From Ascaris suum (taxonomy: Eukaryota > Nematoda > Chromadorea > Rhabditida > Ascarididae), in contig CM024191.1 of assembly GCA_013433145.1 (NCBI GenBank), positions 1,752,501 to 1,816,500 of the forward strand: a stretch of DNA of 64,000 nt, given 5' to 3'. Both the position numbers and the translations under genes were made by a program. This document shows, piece after piece, positions 52,001 to 64,000 of this stretch; position 1 is the stretch's first letter; the number at the start of each line of letters is the position of its first letter. The notes under the pieces are model-generated. The model ran no database searches. It was given only the letters and a program-made list of their open reading frames with translations, and was not told where the DNA came from.

Positions 52001-55000
52001 GAGCAGCCCATTCACGCGCATGAATACCGCCATCGATCCAGAAGACTCGCTTTGTCCGATTATTACCTCCACCGATCTAAACTAGAGTCCGCTCCAGTCT
52101 ATTCAATTATTTCGCCGTTAATAACTAGTGACAAACTTGTGGGCAACTATATCCATAAATGAACAGGAGGCCCCTAATCTGCATAGGTATTAAGCCCAAC
52201 ACAAGGCCCATAACACCAGCATCATTTTAAATACATCGGCACAAATAAAACTTTTATGCATGAAGTGAGAACATTTGAGAGCAGCCTTATCGATGGTCGC
52301 TGATATGACATTACAGCACATCTATTGATCGTATCACTTGAGCATATCATAACTCCATTAGAATGGATTTGAATACCCTATGTATACAACATGAATTTTA
52401 ATACCCCATCTATACAGTGAAGCCTTTCATTAGATGCGCGTAAATTTTCGTTATTATTAAACATATCAATGGTTTCGAGGCTATTGTCGTGCTGAATGGC
52501 AACATCGCGTTCGAGAAGAAACAACTGCGAATATTCAAACGATATGCGGCTAGTTATTTAATATGCAAAACAGCGGCTTGACAAGAGTATTAAGAAAAAA
52601 GGCCTCGGCACAACGCTCAGATTTCCTCTGGAGGCGTCTAAATCCCCTTCAAGGAGATATGATCGAATCATGTTTTTATGTTATAGGATATGAAACACAA
52701 AGGATTCATAGAGAAAATTCGCAACGAAACATTTCTCCCTTCACCTCACCATATCTTCCCAGACAGTTTAGGAAGAAATTTGAAAAAAATGAGACGTGAT
52801 GGAAGAGAAGAAAACAAATTGGAGAGTTCAAAACAAAGCGGTTGTCCGACGTGAAAGATATTTAGATGACGAAGAAATATCTTTAAAAAAATAGATAAAA
52901 TTGGAGTAGACGGAATGAAAGAAAGACAGCGGATTTTCATAGAAAGAAAAAAAAATTTATGCAAACGACTCAATGAGAATAAAGAACGAGAACGTTGAAA
53001 AAAAAAAAGTACTGAACTACTCGTCTAGTAAACGATCATTATGCATACTCTGTCATTCATTATCAAGTCCAAAAGAGTGAGATTTTCTTTTCAAAAAAAG
53101 AAAAAATTTCAATTCTTGAACGAATTTTTATGAATTTAAAGGGAATAAGCCCATTCTCTAAACGTAATCGATTAGTGAAAAGAAATTCATGCATAGAAAT
53201 CTTGAGCAATTGTGTGATAAATCACATTGCCAATAGAGAAGCGCTTCTTTTCGATCTTGAACAAAGGGGTGAGTTGATGCTCCTATTCAACGCCTTAGGC
53301 AATGAATTCACAACTTAGTTATTAATTCCTGTCTTTTATACGTAGGTGCGCTTTTCAAGAGACATTCATTTCATTAGCCATTATTTCTTTAACAAAGAAG
53401 TGAAGATGTAACACCTTTTTTAATCCAGTAAATTTTAAAAAAACCGGAATTTGAATATAAGCCGCTTTACTTTTTTTCCAAACTCACTTTCCTATGATTG
53501 TCATGTTTTTTGCACAGAGCTAATGCACAGACATAGCCAACAAATTTCTTTGAAGTTTTTGTACACAATCAAAAAAAAACCTTATTTGTATTTTTGCATA
53601 TTTTTTGTAATATTTTTGATAACTGAGCATTATTTTTTGAAATACTCTTTCGCAAAAACTTTGCAAAAAAGGAGAACACTAAAATTTTCTATGGCGAATT
53701 ATAGTCATATCATATTAGTGCGTATGTATGCATATATCCAAATGTGTCTGCTTGTTTGTCTGTCAGCTTCAAATCACAAACGAGAAAAATCACAATAGTA
53801 GTAGAATCTCATAGTGTAATATTGACGCTGCACACGTGTAATATTATGCACATTGTGCGATAACCTCATAAATCAGATCTGAGCATGATTTCTTCTTCTC
53901 ATCTACTGAGATATGAACACCGCGGATAATTTGCTTATGCAATTTTATCGTACCACTGATCAAGTGCAGGTCAAAAGCAAAGATTTTAATTGAAATTTTG
54001 CATTATTGGTGGATTTTGCGTGAAAATACATCACTAAATATTTTGTCATTGCTTTTGCATATTTAGGCAATCAGCTGTATCACTGAACTGAAACTCAGAA
54101 GCCCACATTACCTCAGTGCCTCTAACAGGACTTTCCATCAGCTTCAGAAAGCTTTCATCATATTTGCATATGCTCTGCTTACTTCGTGAAAACGTCTTCG
54201 CACTTTTACTGTTTTCCAATCTCAACATATACAAAAACGTCCTCAAGGACTTTCACTAACGAAAATGGCGGATATGCTGCACTATGCATGATGATGGTGA
54301 TCCACTATGCGTAGATTGCAGGAAGTGATCTTATGCATGCAGAGAGCAGAACATCTCTGCGAGCGAAATGATCGCTAAAAGTTGTGCAGAATATTTGAAT
54401 GTCACAAATATCAGCCTAGTTTCAAACTGGGAATGCGTTTTTCTTTCACTCTGTCCTTTCATTGTTCATCGTTATATTTCTGTGCCAATAGGTCATCCGT
54501 TTTTTTTTTTGCTGTTATCAGTCATCTTCAAATGATGCGAATCATATGTTGGTGAAAATCTAACTGGATGATTCATAAATGGCAAAGAAAAAAAGCATAA
54601 AATCGCCTCAATAAAAATAGATTTACGGAGATAATGCTTTTAAACACCTTCAAATGAAATATTTCTACGCAGTTTGAAACGTTGCTCAAATTATTCTTTT
54701 TTTAAATTATAAAAAAAATATATATGGTTACGTTGATTAGAAAGAATGAGAAAAGAAAGTGTACTTCAAGACCGTCGATGGATCTTCCCTCATGAGATTT
54801 CCCAATTGAGATAAACTGCACGATGTTCGGGTATTGCCTAGCAAGTGCTCGCATCCACGATACCATTTGCGGATAGGAACCATATGTGTAGAAATCGTAT
54901 TTCGGCACATTCGGATCATCTTTTAGACGTTTTGCGTAGCCGTAATCACGATTTTTTTCCCGATCGATAATTAATCTGTAACGAACGAACGGGATCAGTG

Positions 55001-57701
55001 TCGGCGACCTTTCAACAATGGGCACACAAATAACAAAACACTGCGTACACGCTTCCCGCAACAATTCATCAACCAACCCCCCCCCCTTTCCCCCCCCTCT
55101 CCAACAAGATGTTAACCCTTCTTAGCTAATCAAAATCTTTGTACATTACTCCTCACCTTCCACTCCAGCGTTTTCCCGTGGCACATGGTGCATTCAAGTT
55201 GAATGTTGTACGCACCAATCACCCTGCGATACGTACATTTCTTGCATTCTTTGAATCATACGCATGATAATATATACTGAGTCGGCGAGCAAAATTTTCA
55301 TCAATTTCAGACTAAATCTCTCTCACTTTCTTCATTTTATAAATGAGGTCCGAAATACTTTGACAGATTTTTTAAGGAAAATCGAATTTTCATTGGGCAG
55401 CTAAAAACTATGGAAGAAAAATAGTAATTCAAAATTTCAACTGTTTGCAAAAAGCTCGCTCGATTTCGAAAATCAGCAATTTTTTTTCGAGTTGATAATA
55501 TATAGACAAATAAGTGCACACAATTGAACGTCATTACTTTTCCACATCGTCGATGGTGGTCGTCACATTCACGTTGCCTTCATTTAGCATTTGCAGGACC
55601 TGATCGATTGTACTTGAAGGCACCATAACATCACTGATATCTTCAATATCTCTTGCTGTTTTCCAGAAATTCACCTGAATTCATCGTGATGATCAACAAT
55701 TGATTACTCCGTGGAATTCGTTATGCCAATTATTGCCTCTTTTTCTCGACGTGCTATGCAAGGCTATTCAATGTTGTGAGCAATTGTCGGTGCAAGAAAT
55801 TTTATGTTGAAAGTTGCAGATTTATTTTGATATAACTCACTAACTGCTAATGTACACATATATTAAAATATGCGAATTCATCTACAGTGTAATGTTTACC
55901 TGGTTATACTCATAGCTGGCAGGTGAAAATCGAATGAATTGGTGACGAAATGAATGCGTATCATCGTACCACATTTCTGCTCGCTATGATGGAATGTTTC
56001 ATATAAGAGTTATGCTTTAATGAGAAGGAAAATCAGATTTTACCTGAGCATTTCTATCATCAACAGTATTTTACCTATTTTTTATACTCATTTCATAAAT
56101 AGTTTAGAAAAAAACACTATTTTCTATAAACAACAAATGAAAGCAACGAAAATAATATAAATATTATCAGCAAAAATGTAAGTAAGTCAACGACAATATT
56201 TAATTGTAATTCCTCTAAGTGAAAAGAAATGAAACAATTCAGTGATACGTAACTAATAACTTCTCATCTCACCAATGAAAAGTTTGCTGAAATAGACACA
56301 AGGTTCGAATATTATCATTTCAGTTGTTCTACATGTCATTGCTTAAGTTTTATGATGTGCAATTTAATAGAAATACCAAAATTATAACAGAATATTTCAG
56401 TCTTTTTTTAAAAAAAATTTTTGCTAAATTTTAGTGATTAGCTCACAAGTTTTCGTAAACAACGAACTTGCTCTTGTTCGAAACATTATTTGATGGGAAG
56501 ATTGAAGACTCAATAAATTTGCAGAGATGATGAACGTAAAAGATAATGAAATTTAAACGCGCTAGAAAGAACACTCTTTAAGAAAATATCTTTTATTGTA
56601 ACCATCAACATTTTTTGACACTAAAATGGGAAATTTCTATTCGCTTCAAGGACAGCTGTCTGCTTCATTTATAGACAACCTTGACGTACGACAACAACAT
56701 AACTAGGTAAGTCGACAAAAGAAATCATTGTTGAAAATGTTCGATAAATTTAACGGCTATTTCCTATAGCCATCGCCTACATTTCACTTAAATGAGCTCA
56801 AATGCAAAAGAAATATGCGAATAAAAATTGTGCTCGTGTGCAATGGCAAAAGTCATAATAAAAGGCCTTAAGCTACTCTTCATACATGCTGCATTTTTAT
56901 CAGTATATTTCTTTGAAGTTTATACTTACTGATGTAAAAGGTGTGAAGGGGAAGGGGAAGGAGAATGGTGGAAGTAATACAGTCGTTAGGAAGAAACTGA
57001 AATTTTGAGATAAGTGAAGAAAACTGGATTAAAAGAAGCAAAGCTTCATTCACGGAGCGAAAAATTTCGCCATGGATGTGAATTGTCTGTGCTTTTTCAA
57101 TGAAAAAGCATGAGTTTCTGAGACAATCACTTACACACGAGAAAACATTCTTTTCAGCCAAATCAAAGAGAGATCTCTTAGTAGTTAGTCAAACTAGTAA
57201 AATAAATTGAACGTAACTTGTTCACCATTTCCCATAGAGTGTTCTTGTAACGAGGTATATTCTTTGAGTTTTTATCAACACGAATCAATGAAATATCTTA
57301 ATCACTTTCTCAAATATTCAAATAATATGCGAATATTTTGAGAATTGTCTCATCTAATGAACCATTGAAGTTAAAATTCTCCTCGAAATTCGATAAAATT
57401 CCAGCGAGTATTTTTCAACAATGCCAACATAACTCCATTATTTTGACGCATTCACTTCGAATAAATTAAATTAAAAAGAATTTCACTTATACGTACAACA
57501 AAGAATAATAGGTAAAGCATGACAAACCCGTAGTAATGTTGAAGAATCGAAGAGTTTTTTGACAGTGAGAAATTGGTCGATGTTTTCAGTTTGTAGACGT
57601 AAAACTTTAAACCTCTCATCTGAGCCACCTTCGGAATAGGTATTATATGGGTGCACCGATGATATAAGTGTTAAGAGCAGACCGACAAGATGGGCACCCA
57701 T
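46056..57701 (-). CDS. Secreted M14 zinc carboxypeptidase with propeptide and C-terminal ShK domain
   Basis: A secreted metallocarboxypeptidase that removes C-terminal residues. Exons: 57701-57528, 55983-55900, 55674-55538, 54975-54765, 52076-51849, 51348-51234, 50000-49928, 48802-48649, 48019-47935, 47770-47681, 46386-46261, 46210-46056. All phases agree; 543 residues. Residues 1 to about 17 are a signal peptide (MGAHLVGLLLTLISS). A propeptide (KVLRLQTENIDQFLTVKKL) follows to about residue 130, then the catalytic domain. Zinc ligands are in GGIHAREWAAP and TLHTYSQIWIHP. DLNRNFDF binds the substrate carboxylate, IYPASGGSEDW carries the Tyr248 equivalent, and LLELRPDE carries the catalytic Glu. 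The last exon encodes a six-Cys ShK domain (CYDLRHAC to CAYSCGHC). The ShK exon is separated by a 50-bp intron. Nematode homologues with this architecture include cuticle-associated enzymes such as C. elegans SURO-1; that link is an inference. Confidence 0.95.
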
Positions 57702-57724
57702 ATTCGATTCGGCATTCGCAGACT
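57702..57724 (-). other. Candidate trans-splice acceptor and short leader of the carboxypeptidase gene
   Basis: On the minus strand CTTCTCAG ends at 57723, 21 nt before the ATG at 57701. An out-of-frame ATG lies within the 21-nt leader and would start a short overlapping frame. The arrangement fits spliced-leader addition to a downstream gene of an operon, but it is a sequence-pattern inference. Confidence 0.4.
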
Positions 57725-57955
57725 GAGAAGAGGTCTTCTCGACTCTTTGTCTGCCATCCCATCAACTTGTATTTTTCTCTTCTCATCGGCGTACAAATGT
57801 TGGCTGCATCGGTTGTGTTATCGTTTCGTCTTTCACTTTCTGTGAATCTCTTATTCAACGAAAGCTTTTTATACATTTAAAAATTTTCTCAGGTCATATA
57901 GCACAGGTGTTCATAACTTAAGAATCACGATATCGGAGTGTTGTCTCAATGTAGA
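57702..57955. other. 254-bp spacer between tandem carboxypeptidase genes
   Basis: This lies between the TGA of the upstream paralogue (57958-57956) and the ATG of the downstream one (57701). No canonical AATAAA is visible on the minus strand; TATAAA and GAATAA variants are. A U-rich or pyrimidine tract precedes the acceptor. Confidence 0.6.
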
Positions 57956-60900
57956 TCAACCGCGAAATGCACGCATCGATGGACAAAATCCACATGAGCG
58001 CGCACATTGTTCCCTCATCGAAGGCCATACTGAGCACGCCCCATTCCGCGCCCAATAGCCACAATTCGGGTTACGATCCACGCATGTCTGAAGGACATAT
58101 CCTCGTAGCTCAATCTTCAAGTGCACCATGCCAATGAATTTGATATTTACTTTTGTTGTATAAGTGTCACCTTAACTAGCTAATAAATCGCAGCAACAAT
58201 TTTTTCTAATTCAACGCATTTTCTCTTCTTCTGCTTACTGAGGATGACATGAGAAAGGACGAAGGAAAAGAAAACCGTTCGCCCACCCTCCTTCCCTTTT
58301 GCCTCCCAACGAGGCGTTCGATAGATTCCCTCTCGTAATTCACGTCCAAGGTTAAATTGATAATTTCGGTTACTATTGCTCGCTTACTGCTAGCTTGCTT
58401 GGAAAAAAATTTTGAAGCTTTTTCACATGCTACGTTACAAAACTATATTGTGCCTTCCGTTTTGATGGTTCTGTGAGCTTTCGTGTCAAAGACATTCCCT
58501 CGTTGGCCTATGGAAGTGGGCGACAGGTGGAAAGGGTATGCAGGGGGGAGGAGATGTCACTCTACGAACTACTGCTCTAAAGTTTTCGACAGTCCTTAGC
58601 AACCATGACAAGTATCACAAATTGAAACGAGTATTTTATGCTGAGAAAGGCGACTAAATTCTTTTTAAAACAAGAGCAAAAAAATCCCTCATATAATGCT
58701 GAAATATCTTCAAGAATATGAAAACGCAATTTTAGTTGATTTATCTGAGCGAAAAAAAGAAATACTCTGAAGAAAGTGATTATATATCCAAATCTTCAGA
58801 GTAAGAAGCTTCTAGCAAATAGATTACTATAGCATGAAAATCGAAAGAAAAAAGTGCTATCAATCGCACATCTGTGAAGTCCCTCGATGGTGGTGCTCGA
58901 CGTATATTTGATTGAGCCGTCTCTAATGTATGGGTAGCAATCACTTTAACAGCTTCAAACGTCTCTCTCGAAGTAGGTATTATCTGAAAATCTTATATTT
59001 TTCAATAATTTCCTGCGATTTTCCAGCTTGATGAAGTTTTTTTTTCGCTATGAATATGATAAAGGAAGTGCATTTAAAATGATAAACGACACACATAAGC
59101 CGAAAGTATGTAAAGTATGTATAGTGAAATATCTGTATCGAAAACAAATGCGTTGTGAGACTCGACCGGCGCCGAATTTAGGTCCCATCGAAATGACGTC
59201 GTAATGCTGAGAAACTGGTCTTGATCGAAGCGAGTTTCCCTCAAGACAATCTTCGTCGTCATAAACTACTCGAAATCACTGTTATATGCTCCCTCATTGA
59301 GAATAATTGATTGCGTTTTGATAATATCCCTTTCTTCCAATATACTTAATAATCCTTCCAATATCTTTTCCACTTAGCACCCTTCCACAATACGCTTAGT
59401 TTTCCAACAATATCCCTTCCAGTACACGTAGTGTGTCTTCATTCTTGCAAACTTCTATCGGTTAAATGTCATTTTTTCATGAACAAACTGTTGAAACTGC
59501 CCAAACGGAAAAACAAAAAGTTCCTTTCTCCAAGATATCTTTTTTTTTTATGAGGAGGAGAGAGGTGAGAGAAGCGACAAGCTAAAATCATAAATTTGCA
59601 TATTTTTTGATGCTCATCGCTTGCACGATTTTCTTAGCGCATAAAATAATGAGTACAATACCTGATTTTCGGCGAGTAGGAAGCCATCCCAAACTTGTTC
59701 TTCTGGTCTTAGCTCAAATAAATATGAATATTTCACTCCCATACGGCCTTTAGCCCAATCTTCTGAGCCACCAGAGGCAGGATCTATAAAAGGTGAGTAC
59801 GGGTTACGCATGCGTGAACTTGAACGATTTCCAGCTTGTTTTCTGTGTCCGATAAAAACGCTTATTCCGCTTCCGATTTTCTGTATTTTCGCCAATTCAT
59901 CTTTTTCGAAATTATTTACGAAGGTTTTTCATTTGCCTAATTCAACTCCGAATTTAGCATATAATAACAAAGTTTTACGATTTAAAAAAAAAAAACTTCT
60001 CTCTTTCCGCGTTGATTCCGCCTGTTTATTCAGGCCTGCATTTTTTTTTTCATGGAATGCCAATATTTTTGCCGATGTCTTCATACAACCAGATTCATCG
60101 GGTATTCACTTAAAACTTTATGCATATTTCCGAAAATTTTCTACTCGTGAATATTTTCACTCAAATATAGAATGCAAATCTGTGAGAAGAGGAATGCAAA
60201 TTTTAACTGAATTTATTGTTTGAGCGCCAATTTAATCAAACGCCCCATGCAAAAGAAAGCTCCAACGATATTTTCACAGTTCAGCTGCTTATCTTAATTG
60301 AAATTCAGAAGAGAAATATAAGATCGATCTACGTGTGAACGGTAAAGCATAACTTTGCAAAACGAAATCAATAGACCACTGTCTGAGAGAAAAGCTGGAA
60401 ATATCACCACTACTTCATATCGCTAAAATTCAAAACAACTAATTTCCGGTTTTTAGAGCAATTTCTGTGCTTTCTAAAGACAATTGGATACGGTGATATT
60501 CCTGATTCATGTTAAATATTCGCAACCAAATATATGGGCGAAAAATAAGTAATAGCAAAGAATATTTCTGGAATATTTTCAATAAATCTGCAAAAAATCT
60601 TTTTCTTCAGTTCTTCCAACTAGGCTTAAATCATTTTTTGTCGATGTTTTTTCCTTTTTTTTTTGAGAATGAGAAACGAGTGGGTTTTACAATTGATCTC
60701 AACAGAGGCGCACCATTAAGAGACCACTACTTTCTCTCTCTACCACTCCTCACGTCAAAATAGAGAACGGCTAAGACAGCGAATAACACTGATAACTTAC
60801 AAAGCGTATCAGCACCGGTGCCAACCACGTAAGTTGTACCGTAGAGAGATCTAAGCGCACTTGCAGCATGCAATGCTGTGCTTCTCTGCAATCGTACATT

Positions 60901-63856
60901 ACAAATATAAACAACACCGAAGAGTAAGCATTTCAATACGGACGGAAAATAGAGAATTCAAATAATGGTTACTCGAGGGTGTGGAGCGGTTGGGAGGGGA
61001 GGCGAGTGGGGGCTGATTGTAGTTCTGAGCTTTTCAATGCAATCGAAATGAAATGAGCAAGCGATCGCTCAACAGTTTAGACGAAATTTTTCTATATACG
61101 ATGTATCATACTCAGCTGGTAGCTTCAGAATGAGAAAATCTATAAGGGGGGAGAGTTGCCTCATTCATCTTTTATGAAAACACATACAAAAGACAGGATA
61201 AATAGATAGTGTAAGTGCAATACGGTAAAGTTAACTATTAGCATTACAATTTACTCTGAATAATGACCGCGGCAAAAGAGCAGTTTCCGTTAAGTTGCCC
61301 GCAAGGATACTGATAAGTGATAAAAGGCTATTTGATTTCGACAGAAAAAAGTTGAAATTTAAATGTTAAAAAAAGTACCAACGTGAAAGACCATCAGTGA
61401 ACAACAAGACACCACGATTAGTTAGGAGTTTTAGCGAGAATTGTTCAATATAACCTCACGCGTCAACCTTTCTGGTCCTAGACTTTTCTCACTGAATTTT
61501 TTTGTTCGAAGAGCAATATTTTCGATATTCCTTTAGGATTCGATGTGCTTCAGAATTGTCTACAATTGTCTTCAGAATTGTCTACAATAAATTGTCTACA
61601 ATTCAACTTTTACCACATTCAAATAAACTGTGAAGCACCAAAGTTAAACGCATTACTAGAAGCTTACACTAGTTGGCAAAAAAATTGTTGATATGCATTG
61701 GTACAGATGAAAGCAACTACGCAGAATTTAGTATATGCAGATTGTTGTAAAATATTCCATAGAGAAAAATTGCGACAAGCAAAAATGTGCAAAAAAAAGG
61801 GAGCTAACTAGTTACTGGTAAGTTAAGAAGTATTTCACCAATAGCACATGAAAGATATGCTATGAGTATCTCAGCGGAAGGTTATGATGATAATCGTATT
61901 CACTATATTGAATCACACAGCAACTTTTCCAGGTTGTTATAGCGGTGTTGGCATTAATGTCTATAGATATTAATAACTAGTTTTCTCAAATAGCTTAACT
62001 TACTAGCAAATTGCAGCATTTCTTATTTGTAGGCTCTGTAAGCTCACGACACCCAATTCTATAGGTTGTTGCCTCTTAGTTTTCGCATTCACGGAGCCGC
62101 CGATTTCCTTGATTGTCGCATTTTTTGACCCTGCGTTATATGCGGTGCCTTCTGAATTAAAGAACAACAAACGAAGAAACTAACGAGATCATATACGTCG
62201 TTTGTGTAAGTTCGTACTTGATGACCGAATGGATACATTAATATCTGCGAGTAACTGTGGAATGTCAAAAACGTCCGGACTTGTCCATGTCGTCCGCTGA
62301 TGAAATCGCGAACGGCACGCGTTTCCGGTTCGCTGAATGCATATGCGCCCTGAAGAATGAATTCTGCTATAGTACAGCACTTATTGATTGTATTTGCATT
62401 ATTATTTTTAGTAAGCATTTCAGGAACAAGCATATGTCAGTATAAATTTCAATGTAGTTAGAAATTGTCGATGCTATTCGACGTTGGAAATTTCCATAGA
62501 CGTTACTAGGTGAGCTTTACATGATCCATTGATATTCAACAATTTATTTCCTTTCTTGTAAAAATCCAAACGCTGAGAATTTTACGAATATTTGAAAATT
62601 TTCGAATTGACTATCCAAAAGAAAATTCGCATTTTTTTACAAAATAATTATGAATAATGTATGCAGTGAATGAAAAATTTTTTTTTCATTCTATTATTAT
62701 CATTTTATTCATTTTGCTGCGCTTCGTCGATAAAATTCCCTTTCAGTAATTAATTTCTGGATGAGTATGTTTCGAAAAGATAAAAGCTATTCGACTTATT
62801 CAACTGCAAACTGAGTCTTTTGAGCGATTGGTTGCATCTAATTCTTAAAAATCGAACTTCAAGTTGGCATAGAGTGGAACGGTAAAATGTTTAGTGCTCG
62901 TTCTTTTCGTTTCCAGCATTAGTTCCGCGATGAATAAATTTTTGAAAGCCTTCTTTTAAACATATAAAGGTTTCGTAAAATGCAGTATCTTGCAAATTTC
63001 AGCCAACTGAATTAGGTTGGATAAAGCTAACCTTATGCTCAAGCTTATGTCTGAGTCTAAGTCTAAGCATAGAAAATTTGCAGTAACTTCAAGTAATGAA
63101 ACTGCACCGACACATCTAATATGCGTAGAATGAGCCTAAGCTTTCAGTGCACATCATGAAAATGGTTCGATCAAATGAAATTTCAGCTAAAGGCGCAAGC
63201 CGCAGATCATAATAGCTATCAGGAAGTGAGTGGCAATAAGGAGGTAAGCAAGCATCGGAATATTTGCAAGTTTTGTATAAAAAACATTAAAAACAGTTGA
63301 AAATTTCAGGAAAATTTTCAAAGAATCATCTGAAAACATACAATTTTCGGTGTTCAGTCAGGTAAGTTATTATTAAACCTACTAAAATATCAACACATAC
63401 CCTTCGCTATATAGGTGCAGATATGCCAGTCCCATTGCGTAGAAAGTGATCATTGACTTAACTACAGAACCTCAACATTTGGAAAAGAATAGTAGGCCAC
63501 AAAATTTTTTGAAAGTTAGGTAAAGATTAGGAGGAAGGGATAGTGAAGAGGAAGGCGCATTAAGTTTCAAAGCCGATTTGCTGGTTGAGTGTCGCTATCA
63601 GTATGTGACCTAATGAACTGGAAAATCAGTGACAGTGAAACGATGATCTATTCGTAAGGAGATTAAAGGAGTGAGTATAAGTATGCAAGCAGATTATTCA
63701 AATAGCTAGATAACTTTGCTTTTGAAATGAGAATGACCTAAAAATGCAAATATACTTGATAAATCTCGGAGCATGGATCAGTTGAGGAGCCCTCAACTCC
63801 GAAATCCCAATCAAAATTGCGATTCAAGTCGACTCCTTGACAACAACGCGTTTGCA
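57956..63856 (-). CDS. Second M14 zinc carboxypeptidase with C-terminal ShK domain (5' part outside window)
   Basis: A paralogue of the gene just downstream. Exons in view: 63856-63756 (or from 63859), 62349-62185, 60885-60801, 59783-59662, 58983-58870 and 58087-57956 (TGA); 238 residues, phases consistent. Visible parts: GVDLNRNFDWDF (carboxylate-binding Asn/Arg), YAFSEPETRAV, FLTFHSYSQILMYPFGH (third zinc ligand), YVVGTGADTLYPASGGSEDW, YLFELRPEEQVWDGFLL (catalytic Glu), then IIPTSRETFEAV. The final exon is a six-Cys ShK domain (CVDRNPNCGYW to CARSCGFC). The signal peptide, propeptide and HxxE zinc site must lie beyond 64,000. The junction into the ShK exon is the least certain: GAT|GTGCGA at 58870 is a weak donor, the acceptor could be at 58114 instead of 58087, and an unspliced frame runs on to a stop at 58780. 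The 85-nt exon has the same length in both paralogues. Confidence 0.9.
61544..61617. repeat. Short imperfect tandem repeat
   Basis: The string TTCAGAATTGTCTACAATTG recurs with small changes (TTCAGAATTGTCTACAATAA, then ATTGTCTACAATTC) within about 70 bp, inside the intron 62184-60886 of the second carboxypeptidase gene. Confidence 0.75.
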
Positions 63857-64000
63857 CTGCTGAGAAGAAACCTTAAACGGTTGAGCTTCAATTATATTTA
63901 TTCATAATAATTAATGAAATTTAGTGAAGCATTCATGACCAATAATAAATTTAAAGAATATTGAGAATAGTTTCTTTCACTATTGTGGACAATTTAGAGA

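Noticed and set aside
56291..56310. GGTTCGAAT string resembling a tRNA B box
   Set aside because: No A box or acceptor-stem pairing at tRNA distance; no tRNA gene could be supported anywhere in the window.

Overview
This window looks like nuclear DNA from a nematode, probably a rhabditid or strongylid (clade V) worm. Every recognisable gene is split into small exons (about 60-320 bp). The introns are long and AT-rich, usually ending in (T)nCAG or TTTAG, and one intron is only 50 bp. Pure AT-dinucleotide arrays occur throughout. The sequence alone does not fix the species. The visible exon products were read directly, and splice phases were checked by hand; each gene model keeps its reading frame from the first to the last exon.

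Layout. (1) About 0.5-10.8 kb, plus strand: a nearly complete BBS9/PTHB1 gene (BBSome subunit, cilia); its first exon(s) lie upstream or were not recognised. A possible small antisense gene sits inside one of its introns (4.2-5.2 kb). (2) 10.8-21.2 kb: no supported gene. (3) 21.2-36.4 kb, plus strand: a secreted protein with signal peptide, five von Willebrand C repeats, a von Willebrand D domain with a GDPH site and a C8-like tail. This is the architecture of BMPER/Crossveinless-2, an extracellular BMP regulator. (4) 39.25-41.04 kb, minus strand: a three-exon IMP3 gene (U3 snoRNP, 18S rRNA processing). (5) 42.7-45.65 kb: GC-richer islands with coding-like but broken frames. (6) 46.06-57.70 kb, minus strand: a complete 12-exon secreted M14 metallocarboxypeptidase with propeptide and C-terminal ShK domain. 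(7) 57.96-64 kb, minus strand: the 3' two-fifths or so of a second, paralogous M14-ShK gene running off the right edge. The two carboxypeptidase genes are head-to-tail, 254 bp apart.

The genes do not form one pathway. BBS9 is ciliary, IMP3 is a housekeeping ribosome-biogenesis factor, and the BMPER-like protein and the two carboxypeptidases are secreted. The carboxypeptidases are a local tandem duplication and may be co-transcribed. The most notable items are the BMPER-like gene, the carboxypeptidase pair (both with Glu at the specificity position), the nested antisense candidate, and a gamma-glutamyltranspeptidase-like fragment at 43 kb.
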